Assembly (NCBI RefSeq): GCF_030409325.1
Contig: NZ_JAUFPR010000002.1
Location: 1,984,001 to 2,048,000 of the forward strand
Direction: 5' to 3'
Source: Mucilaginibacter aquaedulcis
Lineage (GTDB): Bacteria; Bacteroidota; Bacteroidia; Sphingobacteriales; Sphingobacteriaceae
Length of the DNA: 64,000 nt
Positions 15,641-23,932 of this stretch are shown in pieces (positions within the stretch are counted from its first letter, which is position 1; every line of letters starts with the position of its first letter). Below the pieces are notes generated by a model. That model saw nothing but the letters and a program-made list of their open reading frames with translations, was not told the DNA's origin and ran no database searches. The position numbers were made by a program, and so were the translations under genes.

Positions 15641-16576
15641 TTATACCAAGGATGGCAATGATTTTTCAAGATCCTCGCGCATGCTTTCGTACTGAGCAGG
15701 CAGTTTCAAGCCCTGACCCAATTGCTCAACAGGTTCATCAACAGAGAAACCAGGGTTATCAGTAGCCAATTCAAACAGTACACCTCCTGGTTCGCGGAAG
15801 TACAGGGAGTAAAAGTAATTCCTGTCTATCTTGTCGGTAATATGCAAACCCAGGTTGGCTATTTTTTCACGGTATTCCATTAATATGGCTTCGTTTTTAA
15901 CACGGAATGCCACATGATGAACCGAACCTCCGGCTACATGACCAGCTACTTCTCCGGCTACTTCAACCAGGTCAACTATGGCCGCATTATCAACTGCATC
16001 TGTTATAAACCGGTAGCGATTTACATGTTGCTCAAGCAGGCGGTAACCAAATACGCCGGTTAATATTTTGGCAGTGGCATCCATTTTATTGGTGGTGATG
16101 GTTATACTGTGGAAACCACGGGTAGCGTTTTCGTCTTTTACTTCTGCAGTTTCCCAAGGCAGCCTGTTATCGGCGGTTTTAGGTACTATCAGTTCCAGTT
16201 TTAAACCATCAGGGTCAAGCACGGTAAGGTATTGCTCACCAAATTTTTCGGAAGGTTTGTTGTAGATCACGTTGTTATCCTCAAACCGTTTCAACCAAAA
16301 ATCTAAACTGCCTTCGGGTACGCTATAACCAATTTCGGTAACCTGGCGTGCACCTCTCCTGCCGGCAGTGATGCCTTGCCATGGGAAAAACGTAAGGATA
16401 GTGCCTGGGGTACCAACCTTATCGCCATAATATAAATGGTAAGTTTGCGGATCATCAAAATTTACCGTTTTTTTCACCATCCTTAAACCCAATATACGGG
16501 TATAAAAATCATAGTTTTTTTTAGCGCCACCTGCAATAGCAGTGATGTGGTGTATGCCGTTTATTGTATTTTCCAT
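15641..16576 (-). CDS. Ring-cleaving dioxygenase, VOC superfamily (MhqO-like)
   Basis: The 311-residue protein contains two vicinal-oxygen-chelate modules, ~1-140 and ~150-311. Start MENTINGIHHITAIAGGAKKNYDFYTRILGLR is diagnostic of this family. Probable metal ligands are His9/His10, His220/His221 (GGSVHHVAF) and Glu269 (LFELATD). Bacterial relatives (Bacillus MhqA/E/O) are induced by methylhydroquinone and catechol and open aromatic rings. The adjacent hydrolase fits that pathway. A -7-like box lies 30 bases upstream, and AAGGAA precedes the ATG by 7 bases, an unusually good ribosome-binding site for this phylum. Confidence 0.9.
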   Translation of the reverse strand: MENTINGIHHITAIAGGAKKNYDFYTRILGLRMVKKTVNFDDPQTYHLYYGDKVGTPGTILTFFPWQGITAGRRGARQVTEIGYSVPEGSLDFWLKRFEDNNVIYNKPSEKFGEQYLTVLDPDGLKLELIVPKTADNRLPWETAEVKDENATRGFHSITITTNKMDATAKILTGVFGYRLLEQHVNRYRFITDAVDNAAIVDLVEVAGEVAGHVAGGSVHHVAFRVKNEAILMEYREKIANLGLHITDKIDRNYFYSLYFREPGGVLFELATDNPGFSVDEPVEQLGQGLKLPAQYESMREDLEKSLPSLV

Positions 16577-16605
16577 TGTGTTCCTTTTCGTTTTAATTGA
16601 TAGAT

Positions 16606-16613
16606 CAAATTTA
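16606..16613 (-). promoter_or_regulatory. Candidate Bacteroidota -7 box for the dioxygenase gene
   Basis: The minus strand reads TAAATTTG (TAnnTTTG consensus), which would start transcription about 20-25 bases before the ATG at 16576. No clear -33 TTTG was found. Confidence 0.4.
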
Positions 16614-16745
16614 CCTCAGAAAACAGGGTTTACACTTGATGTAGGATAAGAAAAATACAATTGTATGCGAGAGGCAATCACTAAACTATATTAAACACTC
16701 TCCGCAGAGGAGCGTAACAAAGATACAGCCGCACCATTTTAAGCG

Positions 16746-17234
16746 CTACTCTTCTTTCTTTAACTTCTTCATTTTTCTTTGAAGAATATTATTCAGTTGT
16801 TTTGTTTGGTTTGATAAAGAAGGCCAATCGCAAACGGAAGTATATCCTCCACTTTGTTTAAACTGTCCATACGAAATTTCTATTTTAACGGTACCTACAA
16901 ATTCGGTACAAAATGATTTAGTTTTAACAGGGTTTAAAATGATACTTTTAGCCAAATAAGCAAGCGAGTCTTTCTCTGATCTGCTGAACCACGTTTTTAA
17001 GGTGTCAATAATTATTTTATTGGGGCGCGTTGTAAAAATTGATCCTCTATGATAGACCTTAACTATTGATGAATCATTATTATTTTGTATTCCGGTTACT
17101 ACCCTATTATCATCTGTAATATAAATGCTCTGCCATTCATCTGCTCCGGATACATCTATTTGCTTTTTATTGAAGTTACAGGACGTTGCAAAAGTGATTA
17201 CAAATATTAAAATTGATGTGACAGGTTGTTTCAT
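16746..17234 (-). CDS. Hypothetical lipoprotein
   Basis: I do not recognise the family of this 162-residue protein. A lipoprotein signal peptide is clear (MKQPVTSILIFVITFATSC, Cys19 after ATS). The mature part is hydrophilic and begins NFNKKQIDVSGADEW; it has two further Cys (FCTEF near 110 and SVCDWPS near 139) that could form a disulfide in the periplasm, and a Lys/Glu-rich C-terminus. It stands alone, 170 bases from the dioxygenase gene. Confidence 0.7.
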   Translation of the reverse strand: MKQPVTSILIFVITFATSCNFNKKQIDVSGADEWQSIYITDDNRVVTGIQNNNDSSIVKVYHRGSIFTTRPNKIIIDTLKTWFSRSEKDSLAYLAKSIILNPVKTKSFCTEFVGTVKIEISYGQFKQSGGYTSVCDWPSLSNQTKQLNNILQRKMKKLKKEE

Positions 17235-17304
17235 TGGTTCAAGGTTGTGATAAAGCTAATATACCTTAAATACCTTTGGAAATACAAACCCGAATGATAG
17301 TAAT

Positions 17305-17374
17305 GGTGAGCTCTGTCGAACCATGGTGGGTTAAGGCCTCTGCGCCCGATCTTTCGACAAGCTCAGGATGGCAC
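17305..17374. repeat. Dispersed inverted repeat, family D copy 2
   Basis: The reverse complement of this stretch matches the copy at 40163-40236 over most of its length (shared blocks CCTGAGCTTGTCGAA, AGAGGCCTT, CCCACCATG). The ends GTGAGCTCTGTCGAA and TTCGACAAGCTCAGGATG are inverted. Nearby at 17407-17452 a string of AAAGTCCC / CCCAAAG units resembles one at 37115-37160. Confidence 0.65.
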
Positions 17375-17453
17375 GACCTTATTCACTATTTATTGCTTCG
17401 CTCCTGGCAATTGTTTAGTCCAAAAGTCCCAATATCCCAAAGCCCCCAAAAAA

Positions 17454-18248
17454 CTACCCCTCAGTTTTGGTGCTGAATAGGAATACGGCCGATTCGCCCA
17501 GGATCACCTGGTCGCCTTCGTTCATGGGGTGGCCTATCTGGGTTGAATTAAGCTTGATCATTTTTCCATTGGCCGCTATGTGAATCTTGGTTTTATTGCG
17601 GGGCGGTACTCCGCCCTCATCGGCAAATATCATAAAGCACTCGGCATCTTTGTTCCATTCAATATGCGCGTGCTGACGGCTGATAAAACGGTTGCTTTCA
17701 TCATCGCTGTTGGCTGGGAATACCAGTTTATTTAAGCGGTATGAGCCATTATCGGTAACCGCTTTTTTATCACGACCGATGTTGATCTTATCGTCAGTAG
17801 CTTTGATCACATATTCATCTTGCTCGGCCTCGCCGCTCAGTATCCTGATATAGGCTACTGCCGAAGCCGCATTGTGCTGTACCTGCCTGCGGGTATGCAT
17901 CAGGAAAGCAGCATCTGTATTCGGTATCCTGGCCGCTTCTGCCGGCAGGTCATCGCTAAAGATCACTTCAATCGTCCAATCAGATGGCAGGTCAAGAGCA
18001 TAATCGTCCGCTATTCGCTGTATTTCATTCCTGAATTTTTCTTTATCGTGCACATAAACCGCGCCTTCATAAATATGCTTATCGTCCTGGTCGGCAGCTA
18101 CATAAAGCAGCAGTTCCTTGATATGGCCGCCTTCACCGCCTTCTATTTTTTGTAATGCTTCTTTTATAAAACGCAACAAGGCCTCGCGCAGACTTTTCAC
18201 ATCCCATTCGCGCTTATCTCCCTTGTTTCTGAATAAATTGAACGCCAT
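17454..18248 (-). CDS. FHA-domain protein at the end of the kinase/SEDS-PBP operon
   Basis: A 264-residue cytosolic protein. Residues 1-~140 form a novel-looking mixed domain (DVKSLREALLRFIKEALQKIEGG, LLLYVAADQDD). Residues ~143-260 are a forkhead-associated phosphothreonine-binding domain: INIGRDKK (Gly158-Arg159), RFISRQHAHIEW (Ser190, Arg191, His193) and a QIGHPMNEGDQVILGESAVFLF end. The order, an N-terminal adaptor followed by a C-terminal FHA domain, recalls actinobacterial FhaA. It follows the SEDS-PBP fusion by 17 bases. It probably reads phosphothreonine marks made by the kinase of the same operon; that is inference. Confidence 0.9.
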   Translation of the reverse strand: MAFNLFRNKGDKREWDVKSLREALLRFIKEALQKIEGGEGGHIKELLLYVAADQDDKHIYEGAVYVHDKEKFRNEIQRIADDYALDLPSDWTIEVIFSDDLPAEAARIPNTDAAFLMHTRRQVQHNAASAVAYIRILSGEAEQDEYVIKATDDKINIGRDKKAVTDNGSYRLNKLVFPANSDDESNRFISRQHAHIEWNKDAECFMIFADEGGVPPRNKTKIHIAANGKMIKLNSTQIGHPMNEGDQVILGESAVFLFSTKTEG

Positions 18249-18265
18249 GCTTAATACTGTTTTAT

Positions 18266-21200
18266 TTATGGATTTACTTCTTCTGTTGATGTGGTATCTT
18301 CCGGCGCGGCCACAGGCTCAGGCGGTAATATTCTTTCTACCCTCACTACCTTTTCAGGTGCAAAACTTTTCATATAGCCTTTTTTTAGTAAAAAAGGTAT
18401 AACATGATTACCCGCCAGCCTTACCGCATCTGACGAGCCCTTGGTTGATTCTATCCGGATGCAAACCACCATATTACCCGTTCCTTTAGCTTCGGGTGCA
18501 AAAAATGCGTACCAGCCATCGTTCACACTCTTGTTTTTCACAATACGCTCGGGCGTACCGCTTTTTCCCGCTACTGCTATATGCAATATAGGCACTTTTG
18601 GCGCACTTTGCGCAATCATATATTGCTTCAACAGGGCGGCATATTCCGGCTTTTCGGCCAGCTTAATGCCAGGTTTTACAGCTATGGCGGTATCATTTAC
18701 CTTGAGGGCGAAACGGTTCGGTCTTAACAATCCGTCATTTGCTACACCCGATATGAGCCTTGCCACCGATGCCGGTGTAGCAATCAATTCGCCCTGGCCC
18801 CAGGCCATACCTGAGATACCCTTGGCTCTTGTTTTATGGATGTTGTTAGGATCGTACCTTGGCTTGGTATTAAATTCGGTTTTACGCCATAGGTTGCGCC
18901 ATTTTTCTTCCTGGGCCGAATTATCCGCCGGTTTATTATAGTAATAGCCACCCACACCATGCAGGAACATACCTGTTTTCATGTACAGGTTTACCATGTA
19001 CTCTTCCAGGTGCTGCTGGTTGGCAAGCTTTATAAAATATACGTTGTTTGATTTGGCTATGGCCCTTTCCATGGTGATCATGCCGGTTTCATCAGGTTCG
19101 ATGCCTTTAGTGCGGATCCGCTCGTTCATGCTCACATGATAAACCACCTTGGAGGCATCAACCCCCAACTTATTAAATGCCGACATAGCAGTTAATACCT
19201 TAGCCGTTGAGCCCGGTTGTGAGGCATAAGTGAAACCCAGATCGGTGGTCGTCATCCAGGTGGCAAGCTTATTTTGATCAGTTTGCGACATGGTGAGTTG
19301 ATCCCAGTTATGTACCGGGGGCAAGGGGTATACCGCCGAAGCCAGTACATCACCCGTAGCGGGCTCCATGATCACTACCGAAACACGGTTATCCAATAAG
19401 GAAGTATCGGCAGCTATGGATTGCTGTATGCTGGTTTGTAGCTCGGCATCTACTGTAAGCTGTACATCGCGGTTCTTGTTTCTGAAAGCCGCTATCTCCG
19501 GTCCGTTTATATCGGCCAGCAGCAGCGGTGCAAGGGCACTGTAATCGCGCTTGTTAACCGTCATTTCCTTTACACCGCGGGGTAAAAAGCGGTCTTCCTG
19601 GTAACGGGAGGCTTTTACGTTGTAGCTGGTAACCGGCATTTTAAATCCGCGCAGCTCGGCGGCATGTTCGTATTCGCCAAAGTAACCGTTGGTGCTGCCG
19701 TTGAATACGCCGGTATTATCATCGCCAGTCCAAAAGAACATGTTCTCTTCAAAAGGATAATACCTGTCCAAACGTTTATGCATGGCCGAATCCAGGTTAT
19801 AATGCATGAGGCCAGTTGATGCCAGTTTTGCCCGTTGTTGCTCAATCAAAGCGGGCTTGCTGGTAGCCAGTATCAGGCCGTTACGATCAAGCAGCGAACC
19901 TGCCTGCAGCTTGTTCATTAAAATAGCGATACGTGGGTTGTAACTAAACATCCGCAAACCGCTTTTATCGGCCACTAAAGATGGTTTCACCACCCAATGT
20001 TTGTTATCGGAGCTGTAGCGCGATACGTTCACAGTAAGCAGTACCACAGCTGCAAGTGCGGCTGCAAGCGCAGGTACCAGGTTTTTATCCTGCTGTTTGG
20101 TAATAAAGCTCATTTGTACCGCCGTACCTTTTACTGATGATACCGACAGCAAAAAGCCTGCGGCCAGCATATTGATAACCAGCGATGAGCCGCCATAACT
20201 TTCAAACGGTAACGATACGCCCGATAAAGGCAATGCACCTATAGATCCGCCTGCTATGAGGATAAACTGTACGAACGAACATACACCAATGCCCGCGCTG
20301 AGGTAAAACAACAGCGGTGTACCTGTTTGCCTGCCTATAATGATAGACCGGTGCAAATACAGCAGGAACAATATAAAAATAGCGGCCATACCTGCCCATC
20401 CAAACTCTTCGCCGATGGACGGTAGTATCATATCGGTATGAGCCTCAGGGATGGTTTTGGCGAAGCCTTGCCCTACACCTGCTCCGCTTAAACCGCCACT
20501 GGCCATAGCCCAAAGACCGTTGGCTACCTGATCGCCACCATAAACTTCGTTGTTCCAGGCATCCAGCCAAATGGCTTTACGCTCCACCAAACGTTCAACC
20601 GGGCCGGGAATAATTTTATCAAGGCCGGGTATTTTATCGATAGTTAAGAATGCCGTGATCACGATGAGCGCCATAAAGGCCGATTCGCTCAATAAGCGTG
20701 GTTTCAGAAACGCAACAACACCCCAAATACCAAAAGTAATGGCGGCACTGAGCCAAACACTATCAAAAAACCAGGTTGCCAGTACAAACAGCAGCACATA
20801 GGCGGCCATATACATGAAATCGCCGCGCGAAAAGGAAAACAGGATGATGAACGTAAAACAGATCACCATAGCCGGCCCCAAATCGCCCAGAACCAGGAAC
20901 AGCAGCAGTGTAATAACTGTGGCTATAAGCGCAAAGGAGAAAAACGACCAGCGCTTACCCCAACTGGCGTACTGACTGATAAATTTTTCGTTGGCGGCAA
21001 AAAAGCCTGCCAGGAATATCATGATGAGGTATTTCACAATTTCGCTGGGCTGCACACCCAGCAGGTTTACCTTTACACCGCTGCCCTCGGGGCCCGTACC
21101 AAAAAGGATAGTGCTAAACAACAACGCCATTGCCACCAATGCCCATGGCCAGCCATTGGCCGCGCTGCGCAGTCCTTTAAAAAACAATAGGCGGTACAAG

Positions 21201-22414
21201 GTGGAGTCGGCATTAAAACGACGCAGGTTAAAAAATTGCAGCAGGCACATGCCGCCTATGCCTATGCCAAGGTATGTTAAAGTATCTTTAGCCAGAAAAC
21301 GATCGCGCAGTGGGTCTTGCAGTGATAATAAGGTGAGGAACGAAATACCTGTCAGCAACATCACCAGCGGCAATATCAGCTGATCTGCATAGGGGTAGCG
21401 CGCACTAAACAGCAAGTGCAGGATCAGGAAACCGAGGAAAAAGCTGCCCGCAATAATCCAGTACCATTGATTAAACTCATCCTGTGTACGTACAATAAAG
21501 GCGCCTTCTTTTTTAAGTATGTTAAAATCGCGGGTAGAGAGTAATTTGATGGTGTGCGGCGTCTGCACAAAATTGAGCGCCTTATCCTTGTCCAGTTCAA
21601 CCACGCCTTGTGAACGCCCAAACTCGAAACCGGGCTGCAGCGGCAATACCTCAAAAGCTTTACCGGTAGGCAGGTTTTTAAACACATACCGGCCGCTTTC
21701 ATCAGTACGGGCAAACGCGGTTAATGATTGTAGCTGGCGTTTTTTATCGGTGTTGATAACAAAAACTTTTTTGTAGGCATTGGTAGCCTGTGTGGTAGCG
21801 CCTCTTGAGGTTATCTCCTCGTCAGACACAATGCTGTCCTGCGGCAATATCATGTTGAGCCTGACCAGTACACCACCAATCGGCTGATCTTTATGCTTAA
21901 CAATAACCCCGCTGATGCTAAATTGGCCCAAACCAAGATCGGTTTGTGAAGGCAACTGCGGCGGGCTGTTTTTTTCCTGTGTAAAGCGGATGGAATCCTC
22001 GCCGGTATAGCCCAGTAATGAACGCGATACAATTACCCGTTTTTTGAAAGATTCGCCGCCGTTGACATAGGCATCGTCGGCATTTACGTAGTATTTACGC
22101 TTGTTGATCTCCCCGGCGTTATCAAACAGTTCGCCAGCGTTGGCTTTAGATGCAATGGTAGCGCGGATATAATCCACATCTTTAAGATCATCAAAATAAT
22201 AACCTTTTTGCAGCAGGGCAGCCACGCTGCGGGCGGTATTTGGCGCATTAAGGTTTACGATGGTGCCATCCTTCAGTCGTTTATCAACGTCAACAAACTT
22301 TTGCTGTAATACCGTGTAAAGCTTGCCAAATAATACGGCCAGTACAATGGCTATGAAAAATAAAAACAACCGTTCCAGCCCTCTGCCGGGAGTTTTAGGT
22401 GTACCCTTATCCAT
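18266..22414 (-). CDS. SEDS (FtsW/RodA) glycosyltransferase fused to class B penicillin-binding transpeptidase
   Basis: A 1382-residue inner membrane protein that should both polymerise and cross-link peptidoglycan. Order: membrane anchor (16-34); extracytoplasmic region to ~315 with a carboxypeptidase-regulatory-like beta domain (~164-260, GVIVKHKDQPIGGVLVRL); SEDS membrane core (~316-765) with WLDAW (Asp618), GGLSGAGVG (640-648), HTD (659-661) and PFESYGGSS (736-744); a further helix (~778-797); PBP pedestal with LLDRNG (841-846); transpeptidase domain (~985-1345) with S1069-TAK, S1122-NN and K1284-SGT. All catalytic motifs are intact. In most bacteria SEDS and PBP are separate partner proteins. 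The gene begins 2 bases after the PP2C stop, so translation is probably coupled. Confidence 0.93.
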   Translation of the reverse strand: MDKGTPKTPGRGLERLFLFFIAIVLAVLFGKLYTVLQQKFVDVDKRLKDGTIVNLNAPNTARSVAALLQKGYYFDDLKDVDYIRATIASKANAGELFDNAGEINKRKYYVNADDAYVNGGESFKKRVIVSRSLLGYTGEDSIRFTQEKNSPPQLPSQTDLGLGQFSISGVIVKHKDQPIGGVLVRLNMILPQDSIVSDEEITSRGATTQATNAYKKVFVINTDKKRQLQSLTAFARTDESGRYVFKNLPTGKAFEVLPLQPGFEFGRSQGVVELDKDKALNFVQTPHTIKLLSTRDFNILKKEGAFIVRTQDEFNQWYWIIAGSFFLGFLILHLLFSARYPYADQLILPLVMLLTGISFLTLLSLQDPLRDRFLAKDTLTYLGIGIGGMCLLQFFNLRRFNADSTLYRLLFFKGLRSAANGWPWALVAMALLFSTILFGTGPEGSGVKVNLLGVQPSEIVKYLIMIFLAGFFAANEKFISQYASWGKRWSFFSFALIATVITLLLFLVLGDLGPAMVICFTFIILFSFSRGDFMYMAAYVLLFVLATWFFDSVWLSAAITFGIWGVVAFLKPRLLSESAFMALIVITAFLTIDKIPGLDKIIPGPVERLVERKAIWLDAWNNEVYGGDQVANGLWAMASGGLSGAGVGQGFAKTIPEAHTDMILPSIGEEFGWAGMAAIFILFLLYLHRSIIIGRQTGTPLLFYLSAGIGVCSFVQFILIAGGSIGALPLSGVSLPFESYGGSSLVINMLAAGFLLSVSSVKGTAVQMSFITKQQDKNLVPALAAALAAVVLLTVNVSRYSSDNKHWVVKPSLVADKSGLRMFSYNPRIAILMNKLQAGSLLDRNGLILATSKPALIEQQRAKLASTGLMHYNLDSAMHKRLDRYYPFEENMFFWTGDDNTGVFNGSTNGYFGEYEHAAELRGFKMPVTSYNVKASRYQEDRFLPRGVKEMTVNKRDYSALAPLLLADINGPEIAAFRNKNRDVQLTVDAELQTSIQQSIAADTSLLDNRVSVVIMEPATGDVLASAVYPLPPVHNWDQLTMSQTDQNKLATWMTTTDLGFTYASQPGSTAKVLTAMSAFNKLGVDASKVVYHVSMNERIRTKGIEPDETGMITMERAIAKSNNVYFIKLANQQHLEEYMVNLYMKTGMFLHGVGGYYYNKPADNSAQEEKWRNLWRKTEFNTKPRYDPNNIHKTRAKGISGMAWGQGELIATPASVARLISGVANDGLLRPNRFALKVNDTAIAVKPGIKLAEKPEYAALLKQYMIAQSAPKVPILHIAVAGKSGTPERIVKNKSVNDGWYAFFAPEAKGTGNMVVCIRIESTKGSSDAVRLAGNHVIPFLLKKGYMKSFAPEKVVRVERILPPEPVAAPEDTTSTEEVNP

Positions 22415-22416
22415 TA

Positions 22417-23841
22417 TTATTTAGTAGTTTTTGATAAGGTATCAATTTTAAACATACCACCGAACAACCTGCCCGAAACAAATTTATTTTGCGGAAAGAT
22501 ATAGGATGTTTGCACTGGTACAGCGCAATTGTTAAACACCACGTGTTTTAGCACCAATGCATCGTTATGAGTAGCCACGGCTACGTTAAAGCCATCAAAG
22601 GCAACACTATCCAGCACTACATATTTACTGTTGACCGCCAGGGATATCGCCGGTCCGGCATAAGCAGAATCGCGCTTGAAAACGATGCTCCCCTTGGCCT
22701 TGATATACAGGCTATCCTTTTGAATGTGCAGGGTATCGCTTAAAACAATGGGTTGGTTAAAATCGGCAGCAGAAATTATCAGGGTGTTTCCCTTTAATTT
22801 GTTAATGGTATCCTGCAATTTTAATTCTTCAGCATTTTTTACTTTTACAGGAGCAGCCAGCACTTTTACTTCAGGCTGTTTAAGCTGATAATTAAGCCAA
22901 AACTGCCATAAAAAGCCCGCTATGGCTAAAGCCAGTAATATAAATAACACCACCATGGTACCTCGGTTACTTTTCTGTTTTACCGGAACCACCGCAGGAC
23001 CTTCGGGTAATTTAGGTTGCAGCAAGGGGTCAATAACCTCTTCGGCCGTTTTTGAGTTGGTAGCAGGCCGGGTGGCATTATGCTGACGCGGAGCCTTGTC
23101 ATTTTGTACCAGTACTACGGTCACGTTGTCTTTTCCGCCGCGGCTGTTGGCGGCATCTATCAATTTTTCGCCTTTGCTTTGTATGGAACCGCCGCCGGTT
23201 AATATTTTTGTGATCAGGCTTTTATCAACCAGATCGGTAAGGCCATCGCTGCAAATTAATAACAGATCGCCCGGTAAAAATGGTGAATGGCCTGTTTCTA
23301 CAAAGTCAGGATCCTTGGCTATCTGCGGATTAAAGCCGAGCGCCTTATTGATCTCATTACGTTTGGGGTGATCCATAGCGGCCTCCTCGCTCAACCTGCC
23401 AGAATCTTCCAGGAAACCTACAAAGGAATGGTCTTTAGATATTTTGATGAGCGAGTTATCGCGCAGCAGGTAAAGACGGGTATCGCCCACATGGGCATAA
23501 TGAAACTGATTGTTTGGAATATCAATTACAGCAAGCGTTAGTACGCAGGCCATGTTTTCGAGCTGTTTGTTTCCCTGCTTTTGCTCATATATGCGCTGGT
23601 TGGCTTTGCCTATGGTGTTTACCATAAGTGGTACAACATCGCCGGCTATATAGCTCAGCTGCTCCAAAATGCTTTCGCGTGCTATATCTGCCGCCACCTC
23701 ACCCCCCGAATAGCCCCCAACGCCATCAATTACGCAGGCAATAATGTGCTTGCCATCATCAGCTTTCTGGGCAATAAAAGTATCCTCGTTATTATCCCTT
23801 TGCTTACCAATATCAGTTATTCCGAAAAAATTATTTTCCAT
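22417..23841 (-). CDS. PP2C-family Ser/Thr phosphatase with membrane anchor and external domain
   Basis: The 474-residue protein has an N-terminal PPM/PP2C phosphatase (1-~247): NNED (17-20), DGVGGYSGGE (Asp39), HVGDTRLYLLR (117-127), CSDGLTD (Asp199) and GGKDNVTV (Asp238) supply the usual metal ligands. A Pro-rich linker leads to one membrane helix (296-315). The outer ~155 residues show repeated hydrophobic beta pattern (LIISAADFNQPIVLSDTLHI, KDSLYIKAKGSIVF, KYVVLDSVAFDG), suggesting a small beta-helix. It should dephosphorylate the targets of the operon's kinase, like actinobacterial PstP, which is also anchored. Its start overlaps the end of a 33-codon ORF by 11 bases. Confidence 0.92.
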   Translation of the reverse strand: MENNFFGITDIGKQRDNNEDTFIAQKADDGKHIIACVIDGVGGYSGGEVAADIARESILEQLSYIAGDVVPLMVNTIGKANQRIYEQKQGNKQLENMACVLTLAVIDIPNNQFHYAHVGDTRLYLLRDNSLIKISKDHSFVGFLEDSGRLSEEAAMDHPKRNEINKALGFNPQIAKDPDFVETGHSPFLPGDLLLICSDGLTDLVDKSLITKILTGGGSIQSKGEKLIDAANSRGGKDNVTVVLVQNDKAPRQHNATRPATNSKTAEEVIDPLLQPKLPEGPAVVPVKQKSNRGTMVVLFILLALAIAGFLWQFWLNYQLKQPEVKVLAAPVKVKNAEELKLQDTINKLKGNTLIISAADFNQPIVLSDTLHIQKDSLYIKAKGSIVFKRDSAYAGPAISLAVNSKYVVLDSVAFDGFNVAVATHNDALVLKHVVFNNCAVPVQTSYIFPQNKFVSGRLFGGMFKIDTLSKTTK

Positions 23842-23932
23842 GGTTTTTACTGGAATTTTTTATGTCGATAAAGTGAGCCGCCAATAATAAAACGCATATT
23901 GCTAACAGCCCAAATGATAGTATTTGTGACAT
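23831..23932 (-). CDS. 33-residue membrane peptide inside the kinase/SEDS-PBP operon
   Basis: Translation gives MSQILSFGLLAICVLLLAAH followed by FIDIKNSSKNHGK. One hydrophobic helix (residues 4-20) is followed by a basic tail, which predicts N-out/C-in topology. The ATG overlaps the FHA stop codon (TAATG) and the stop lies 11 bases inside the PP2C gene, so all three would be translationally coupled. The gap of about 90 bases between the flanking genes is otherwise unexplained in an operon whose other gaps are 2, 17 and 40 bases. Real expression is not proven; it could be only a coupling leader for PP2C. Confidence 0.55.
   Translation of the reverse strand: MSQILSFGLLAICVLLLAAHFIDIKNSSKNHGK

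Noticed and set aside
18441..18941. 166-residue plus-strand open frame
   Set aside because: Antisense to the transpeptidase domain of the SEDS-PBP fusion; no recognisable motif.
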